From: JADHMP01 sp964386915
GTDB taxonomy: Bacteria > Bacteroidota > Bacteroidia > Flavobacteriales > Flavobacteriaceae
Direction: 5' to 3'
Length of the DNA: 17,516 bases
Assembly (NCBI GenBank): GCA_964386915.1
Contig: CAYLUQ010000023.1
Coordinates: 1-17,516, forward strand
This document shows, in pieces, positions 12,882 to 17,516 of the stretch; positions within the stretch are counted from its first letter, which is position 1; the number at the start of each line of letters is the position of its first letter. The position numbers were made by a program, and so were the translations under genes. The notes below the pieces were generated by a model, which made no database searches, was not told where the DNA came from, and saw nothing but the letters and a program-made list of their open reading frames with translations.

Positions 12882-15302
12882 CTATTGAAATTTAAAATTA
12901 TAAGTTAACGATAGTAATGCCCCTCTTAAAACCGACAATTCATAAGAACCCAATGGGCTTCCTAAAAATATTTCTCCATTTTCAGAGCCGTTTCGTTGGG
13001 CATAATAAATATTGAAAGGATTTTTTCTTCCATATAAATTATAAATAGTAAAGTTCCAATCGCCTTTATAGCGTTTGTTGGGATCTTTTCGATAGGCCAC
13101 TTTCCATGAAAAATCCAATCGGTGATAAAAAGGCAAACGGGCATTGTTGCGGTTCAGAAAAATAGGAATGGTCAAATTGCCCTGTTCAATAACGCCATTA
13201 GCAATGGTATAGGGTCTTCCGGTTTGGGCAATAAAATTAAAACTAAAAGAATTAAAGGAATCTCCGTCAAAATTCAAACTGGCATTGAGTGTGTGAGGAC
13301 GGTCAAAATCTGAAGAGAACCATGTATTGTTATTGATGCGATCTTTAAAATTTTCTTCATTCGTTTGCAGTAAACTTCTGGACCAAGTATAATTTAAAAA
13401 TCCATTTACTTTTCCCGATGTTTTTCTCCAATTTAATTCTATGCCATAGGCTTTTCCATCTGCCTGAAGCACTTCATTTTCCATAAATTCAGAAAGAAAA
13501 AAATCAGCTCCTGGTTTATAGGTAAGGTTGTTTTCAGTTAGCCGGTAATAGGCCTCTGCGGAAAACTCAATACTTTGTACTGCTCTATTTTTATACCATC
13601 CAATGCTGTAGGCATTATTTTTTTGAGGCAAAATGGTTTGATCTGACATTTTCCAACGGGATGTAGGTAAAGGGGTTGTCGTATTATAAATGTTTTGAAT
13701 AAACTGATAGGTGCTGGCATAACTTGCTTTTAACGAACTCGTTTCGTTCAATTTAAGCGTCATACCTAATCGAGGTTCCGGAAAAAAATAGGAAACCACT
13801 TGATCATTTGATGCAAAAGACTGTATGCTTTCCACATTTCCATCTGCTGAATAATTTGCTGTTTCATAGGGCCCCATTAAAGCAAATTGGGTTAAGCGAA
13901 TTCCTGCTGAAAAAGAAATATTTTGCTTAGTATTGAAAGTAACATTGCCATAAAGAGAACGTTCTTGACCATTTTCTAGGGTTAAAAAAGTTGGGTTTAT
14001 GGAGTTGCTGCTACCTGGATTTAATTCTCCTGGATTGATTTGATAACGATTCCATTGAAAACCAGCATAATAATCTAACTGTTCAGAAAGCTTGTTTTTA
14101 AATTCAAGATCTACACTAGCATATTGAATATTCGATTGATATTCTATTGTATTGCTACTATTGACCTCAGGAAATAAGTTTTTGGGTTGATAATTGCTCA
14201 AAACAGCGGTACCCACTAAATGTTTGGCTTCATCAAAACTGTGTAACCAGCGTAAGGTGTGGTTAAGGGTAGAAAAATCATATTGATTGGCTGAAGCGAT
14301 AATATTTTCTATGGAAGAAATCAAATCCAATTGATAAAAATCTCGAGTTCTAAAATGCGTATAGGTCAATTGGTTCTTTTCATTGGGGATATAAAGCAAT
14401 TTGAGTGTGGCATCTGAAAAACTAGCTTTTGTCTCTTTTAAACGTGGTACAAGAAGGGGAAACAGAAAATCGGTAAAACCCACTCTACCTCCAGCCAAAA
14501 ACATGAGCTTATCGGCAATTAAGGGCGTAGACAGTTTTAAGCGACTAGACAAAACGCCAATGCCTCCCTCCAACTGAAATTGATCAGTATAGGGGTTTTG
14601 CACTTTAATGTCAACCACTGAAGCCATTCGTCCACCGTATTTAGCTGGAATATTAGCTCTGTATATATTAACTCTTGATATGACATCGGGGGTAAAAACC
14701 GAAAATAGCCCAAATAGGTGTGTGGGATTGAAAACCGGTGCGCTATCAAATAACAGAAGATTTTGATCTAAAGAACCTCCTCGTATTGAAATGCCATTGC
14801 TCACATCACCTGTATTGCTTACCCCCGATAGCATTGACATGCTCCGCAACACATCAAACTCTCCAAGTGCCGTAGGAATTTTGATGAGCTCTCTTGCGTT
14901 TAGTTCAAAAACTCCCATTTGAGTGCTTTCGACGTTTTTATTATTGTTTTTGGCTAAGACAACAATCTCCGAAAGCTGCTCCTCCTCTACTTCCATAGCA
15001 ACAAAGACCTCTGTGTTTTTTTGTAAAGAAACAGTCTGCTTAACATTTTTAAAACCCAAATAGGTCAGGGTTAGGGTATAGACCCCTGCCTCTAAACGCT
15101 TAAAAAACAACCCACTTGTATTGGTAATTCCTCCACATTGACATTCTTCAATTAAAACCGTTAGGCCTTCTATGGGCTGGTTATTTTCTTGATCTACAAC
15201 AGATAGGGTCAAAGCATATTGTTGCGCAATTCCAAATTGAAAGGAAAAGAAAACCAACAGGACGATTTTTGTAAAACCTAAAGAGCCTATTCTATTATCC
15301 AT
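12882..15302 (-). CDS. TonB-dependent outer-membrane receptor with carboxypeptidase-like N-terminal domain
   Basis: 806 residues from the ATG at 15302; the frame extends to a TTG at 15344, but the ATG is followed directly by a good signal peptide (hydrophobic core IVLLVFFSFQFG, ending I-A-Q-Q). Domains in order: a beta-sandwich of the CarboxypepD_reg type (about 29-105), a plug (about 130-240) with S-I-R-G-G-S and Y-G-G-R-M-A-S-V-V-D, then a 22-strand-type barrel to the C-terminal aromatic (Y-N-F-K-F-Q). It imports a ligand across the outer membrane using TonB energy; the substrate is unknown. The start overlaps the upstream DUF4249 gene by 16 bp, so the two are coupled. There is no SusD gene, so it is not a classic polysaccharide locus. 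Confidence 0.92.
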   Translation of the reverse strand: MDNRIGSLGFTKIVLLVFFSFQFGIAQQYALTLSVVDQENNQPIEGLTVLIEECQCGGITNTSGLFFKRLEAGVYTLTLTYLGFKNVKQTVSLQKNTEVFVAMEVEEEQLSEIVVLAKNNNKNVESTQMGVFELNARELIKIPTALGEFDVLRSMSMLSGVSNTGDVSNGISIRGGSLDQNLLLFDSAPVFNPTHLFGLFSVFTPDVISRVNIYRANIPAKYGGRMASVVDIKVQNPYTDQFQLEGGIGVLSSRLKLSTPLIADKLMFLAGGRVGFTDFLFPLLVPRLKETKASFSDATLKLLYIPNEKNQLTYTHFRTRDFYQLDLISSIENIIASANQYDFSTLNHTLRWLHSFDEAKHLVGTAVLSNYQPKNLFPEVNSSNTIEYQSNIQYASVDLEFKNKLSEQLDYYAGFQWNRYQINPGELNPGSSNSINPTFLTLENGQERSLYGNVTFNTKQNISFSAGIRLTQFALMGPYETANYSADGNVESIQSFASNDQVVSYFFPEPRLGMTLKLNETSSLKASYASTYQFIQNIYNTTTPLPTSRWKMSDQTILPQKNNAYSIGWYKNRAVQSIEFSAEAYYRLTENNLTYKPGADFFLSEFMENEVLQADGKAYGIELNWRKTSGKVNGFLNYTWSRSLLQTNEENFKDRINNNTWFSSDFDRPHTLNASLNFDGDSFNSFSFNFIAQTGRPYTIANGVIEQGNLTIPIFLNRNNARLPFYHRLDFSWKVAYRKDPNKRYKGDWNFTIYNLYGRKNPFNIYYAQRNGSENGEIFLGSPLGSYELSVLRGALLSLTYNFKFQ

Positions 15303-16414
15303 CCTAAGGGAGATTTTGCGGTTTGATTTCTGTTTTCTTGACAAGGAGCGTCATAGGTCAAAGGAGCCGGCAATGGGTCTCCATACATTTCAGGTTGTAG
15401 GGATTTAAAATAGGCCGCAGGAGTTTCTGCAATTTTTCCTCTTTTAATGGATATTGAACGATAACTAGATGCCGCCACTGTAAATCGGCCCAAAACAGCT
15501 TCTTCGTTGTTTTGGTTGTTATAAAAATTACCGGTTAAGGCCGTTGGAAGTGGTGCATTAAATCCGCTGTTATTATCAACTATATCTTTTAAGGTTTTGA
15601 AATAAGCATGTGCCTCTGCAGTAATATTGAGTTGTAGTATTTCCACCAAAACATCTTGTCTAGAATAGAGAGGAACTTTTGCCACTAAGAGGTTATTGAT
15701 TGACTTCCCGTTTGAGAAAACATCGTCGTAAATGGTAACGTCCTCATTGTAGGTAATATTCCAACATGGACTGGAACAAGAATACGTATAGTAGTCTCGC
15801 GTTCTTCTAGAGGGCGTAAAAGAAACACATTTTCCATTGCGCAACACACTGTTATCACAAAGGGCGCAATATTGCGCTTTCTCATAGGCCCTGTATTGAT
15901 AATAATAAAAATTCTTTTCTTCATTAGGATCATCAAAATTGATGCGAATTTCATGTCCTGGAATGTATTTATTGATTCCCTCATCATAAATCATTTCAGG
16001 ATTGTATTGTTCGCTGATATCGTTTACACGAACCGATCCGGGTGCCTTTTCTGGATCAGAAACAAAGCGTTTTCCTTCGGGCGTTTGAACTTCAACCATC
16101 CAAGAACTGCCGGGAGTTACCTTAAAATTTTCTGGAGGTAAATAATTTTGAGCCTTTTCTGTAAGTACTATTTCCTCCTTTGTCACAGCATTGATTAAAC
16201 GAACCTGACAACCTTCAACAAAGTTAGCTTTGTATTTGCCGTATTCAATATATGTTTTACGAACGGTAACATAGGTGGTGCCTTCTACAGTAGAAGCTAA
16301 GCCGTCTATTACATAAAGACCTTCAATAAAATCAAACTCTGGAGGATAAGGATCTATACAAGAGTTGACCGTAATAAAGAGTATTAGAAATCCTCCTAAT
16401 GAGATTTTCTTCAT
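15287..16414 (-). CDS. DUF4249 lipoprotein, partner of the TonB-dependent receptor
   Basis: 375 residues with a lipoprotein signal (MKKISLGGFLILFITVNSC; C19 as lipidation site, lipobox V-N-S-C). The opening of the mature protein, I-D-P-Y-P-P-E-F followed by L-Y-V-I-D-G-L-A, is characteristic of DUF4249 proteins. A cysteine-rich insert near the middle has C-x2-C (C-A-L-C), a further C after N-G-K, and C-S-S-P-C-W, giving five cysteines in about 35 residues that probably form disulphides or bind a metal. It is first in the operon, overlapping the TonB receptor by 16 bp, which supports a shared role as an outer-membrane receptor/lipoprotein pair. The biochemical role of DUF4249 is unknown to me. 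ATG at 16414; no consensus promoter was seen upstream. Confidence 0.87.
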   Translation of the reverse strand: MKKISLGGFLILFITVNSCIDPYPPEFDFIEGLYVIDGLASTVEGTTYVTVRKTYIEYGKYKANFVEGCQVRLINAVTKEEIVLTEKAQNYLPPENFKVTPGSSWMVEVQTPEGKRFVSDPEKAPGSVRVNDISEQYNPEMIYDEGINKYIPGHEIRINFDDPNEEKNFYYYQYRAYEKAQYCALCDNSVLRNGKCVSFTPSRRTRDYYTYSCSSPCWNITYNEDVTIYDDVFSNGKSINNLLVAKVPLYSRQDVLVEILQLNITAEAHAYFKTLKDIVDNNSGFNAPLPTALTGNFYNNQNNEEAVLGRFTVAASSYRSISIKRGKIAETPAAYFKSLQPEMYGDPLPAPLTYDAPCQENRNQTAKSPLGWIIE

Positions 16415-16639
16415 CTGTATAGCAATTTTATGGCATAAAGCTAACTAATTAGTCTGTAAAGAGATATACTGATGAGAATAAAATTGCAATCGTGTAAAAA
16501 TTACAATGTGCTATACCTACTCCCTACGACCAAAAAAAAAAAAAACAAACTACAATCGTGCTTTTTTCAACTATGAATCGCCCATTTAACTGCCATTTTA
16601 AGCGATGCTTCAAAGTGCATAAATTGAAGTAAATAAAAG
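16415..16639. other. intergenic region upstream of the DUF4249 operon
   Basis: No credible gene. It contains a 10-bp palindrome ACTAATTAGT (16444-16453), a 14-A homopolymer (16532-16545), and two copies of CAATCGTG (about 16487 and 16553). Any of these may serve in control of the minus-strand DUF4249 operon, but I could not place a -33/-7 pair there. A 19-codon + strand frame starting near 16574 is not convincing. Confidence 0.4.
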
Positions 16640-16671
16640 TTTGGACAACTAATAAATGTTCTTTAATATTG
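16640..16671 (+). promoter_or_regulatory. Bacteroidota-type promoter in front of a candidate small RNA
   Basis: TTTG (16640-16643) and TAATATTG (16664-16671) are spaced by exactly 20 bp; the -7 element differs from TAnnTTTG at one base. Transcription would start near 16675-16678. Confidence 0.5.
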
Positions 16672-16675
16672 CAAG

Positions 16676-16763
16676 TGTAAATAAAACATTTATTAATTGG
16701 TTTGTTTTCATTATTAGATTTATTAAAGGAAAAAGGGCTGTTTTCTAACAGCTCTTTTTTTTT
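16676..16763 (+). ncRNA. candidate small RNA of about 85-90 nt
   Basis: Lies between the promoter at 16640-16671 and the intrinsic terminator at 16735-16763 on the same strand. It has no ATG, and the only TTG-started frame is six codons, so it is unlikely to encode protein. The body is very AT-rich, with a weak AAATAAA/TTTATT pairing possibility near the 5' end. The family is not recognised, and expression is inferred only from the signals at its two ends. Confidence 0.42.
16735..16763 (+). terminator. intrinsic terminator of the candidate small RNA
   Basis: 8-bp stem GGGCTGTT (16735-16742)/AACAGCTC (16747-16754), with one G-T pair and a 4-nt loop TTCT, followed by nine T (16755-16763). Textbook shape for + strand transcription. 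Confidence 0.8.
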
Positions 16764-16809
16764 ATCTAATTTCTGGGCTATACAAAGTCAAATGGTATCA
16801 GTGCCCTAA

Positions 16810-16842
16810 AAAAAAAGGATAACTCAACGTTATCCTTTTTTT
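16810..16842 (-). terminator. strong bidirectional terminator downstream of the OmpA-like gene
   Basis: Perfect 14-bp arms: seven A plus GGATAAC (16810-16823) and GTTATCC plus seven T (16829-16842), with loop TCAAC. It lies about 70 bp past the stop of the minus-strand OmpA-like gene and would terminate it. The A/T flanks make it work in both directions. Confidence 0.85.
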
Positions 16843-16910
16843 ACTTGACATTAATTTTTATCCAAGTTCTATCTAGATGGATGGAACCAAAGGAAATTTT
16901 CTACTTGAGA

Positions 16911-17516
16911 TTAATTTGAAATTTTAATAACAATCCTTCTGTTTTTAGCACGACCCATTTCATTAGAATTAGACTCAATAGGTTGTGTTTCTCCCAATCC
17001 GATTGTTTGGATTTGAGACTCTTTCACTCCTTTGTTCCTTAAATATTCCGCAACCGATTGAGCACGTTTTTCTGAGAGAACTTGATTATAGCTGGAAGAC
17101 CCGTCGCTTGAAGCGTGCCCAGATACTTCAATTGCCAAATTAGGCGATTGTACTATATAGGGCAGCATCGATTCTAGAAAATCAATTCCTTCTTTTGATA
17201 AAACAGAACTGTCTACTGAGAATAAAATAATTCTATTTTCATTGAGCAGTTCTACTATTTTATTTTTTTGATTAGGACAGCCGTCAAATTCTGCAGTGCC
17301 TTTAATTTCAGGACATTTATCAGTAGCGTCTGGCACCCCATCTCCATCACGATCTGGGAGTGGGCACCCCTTATTATCGGGTGAACCTTTTTCATCGGGG
17401 CAATTGTCATCTTGGTTGGGAACCCCATCTTCATCATTATCTGGATAGGGACAGCCATTATTTTCTGCAGGCCCTTGAACATCTGGACATTCATCATCCT
17501 TATTGACTACGCCATC
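16911..17516 (-). CDS. OmpA-family protein with thrombospondin type 3 repeats (5' end outside window)
   Basis: 201 codons of the C-terminal part are visible and the frame is open to the window edge. From the edge to about 17270 run calcium-binding thrombospondin type 3 repeats of the form D-G-V-x-N-x-x-D-x-C-P-D-x-x-G, at least three units with paired cysteines. Then comes an OmpA C-terminal peptidoglycan-binding domain: I-L-F-S-V-D-S-S, G-H-A-S-S-D-G-S-S-S-Y-N, L-S-E-K-R-A-Q-S-V, and G-R-A-K-N-R-R-I-V at the end. The missing N-terminus probably holds a signal peptide and perhaps an outer-membrane barrel, as is common in Flavobacteriia. The protein would tether the outer membrane to the cell wall. 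An internal GTG at 17336 is not the start, since the repeats continue upstream of it. Confidence 0.93.
   Translation of the reverse strand, partial: DGVVNKDDECPDVQGPAENNGCPYPDNDEDGVPNQDDNCPDEKGSPDNKGCPLPDRDGDGVPDATDKCPEIKGTAEFDGCPNQKNKIVELLNENRIILFSVDSSVLSKEGIDFLESMLPYIVQSPNLAIEVSGHASSDGSSSYNQVLSEKRAQSVAEYLRNKGVKESQIQTIGLGETQPIESNSNEMGRAKNRRIVIKISN

Noticed and set aside
15685..15987. 100-codon minus-strand frame
   Set aside because: It is an alternative frame inside the DUF4249 gene, whose own frame has the lipobox and family motifs.
12882..16414. Polysaccharide utilisation locus
   Set aside because: The receptor is paired with DUF4249, not with SusD, and no glycoside hydrolase or sulfatase is nearby.
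17255..17497. 80-codon minus-strand frame at the window end
   Set aside because: The adjacent frame carries clear thrombospondin type 3 repeats continuous with the OmpA domain; this one is a shadow.

Overview
The window looks like chromosomal DNA of a marine-type member of the Flavobacteriia (Bacteroidota). Supporting signs are the low G+C, the lack of Shine-Dalgarno motifs, several matches to the Bacteroidota promoter consensus (TTTG, about 20 bp, TAnnTTTG), a TonB-dependent receptor with a DUF4249 partner, an OmpA protein with thrombospondin type 3 repeats, a small protein resembling a type IX secretion sorting domain, and a MerR-crtB-crtZ carotenoid locus. No phage, transposon, integrase or CRISPR array was seen.

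Layout: 1-146 holds a partial tRNA-Lys(UUU) and a complete tRNA-Leu(GAG). 209-2511 (+) is a carotenoid locus: a CarH-type MerR regulator with cobalamin-binding signatures, phytoene synthase crtB and beta-carotene hydroxylase crtZ. 2512-4714 (-) encodes two overlapping SurA/PpiC-type periplasmic folding factors. 4864-5187 (+) is a tiny secreted protein whose start is fixed by its own promoter. 5192-6658 (-) is guaB, with a perfect inverted repeat in its leader. 6756-8237 (-) is a LysE-type exporter followed by an HMG-CoA lyase that must start at TTG. 8400-10059 (+) is an M28 metallopeptidase plus a predicted outer-membrane barrel protein. 10090-10730 (-) holds three very small genes: two membrane proteins with a 4-bp overlap and a 50-residue basic protein. 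10731-11191 is a gene desert with a lone + strand terminator. 11192-12211 (+) is a secreted CotH-kinase-like protein. 12230-12823 (-) is a decayed PfkB-family sugar kinase. 12882-16414 (-) is a DUF4249 lipoprotein overlapping a TonB-dependent receptor. 16415-16910 is intergenic and contains a candidate small RNA unit and a strong bidirectional terminator. 16911-17516 (-) is the C-terminal part of an OmpA-like protein that runs off the window.

How the genes work together: crtB and crtZ supply the first committed and a late step of zeaxanthin-type pigment synthesis, but the desaturase (crtI) and cyclase (crtY) that join them are not here and must be elsewhere if the pathway works. The regulator carries both signatures of B12-based photoreceptors, so light control is a reasonable hypothesis. 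The folding factors, barrel protein, TonB receptor/DUF4249 pair and OmpA protein all serve the cell envelope. I see no clear multi-gene novel system. The best leads are the variant CarH-like sensor, the promoter-terminator unit at 16640-16763, the minimal sorting-domain-like protein, the CotH-like protein and the PfkB pseudogene.
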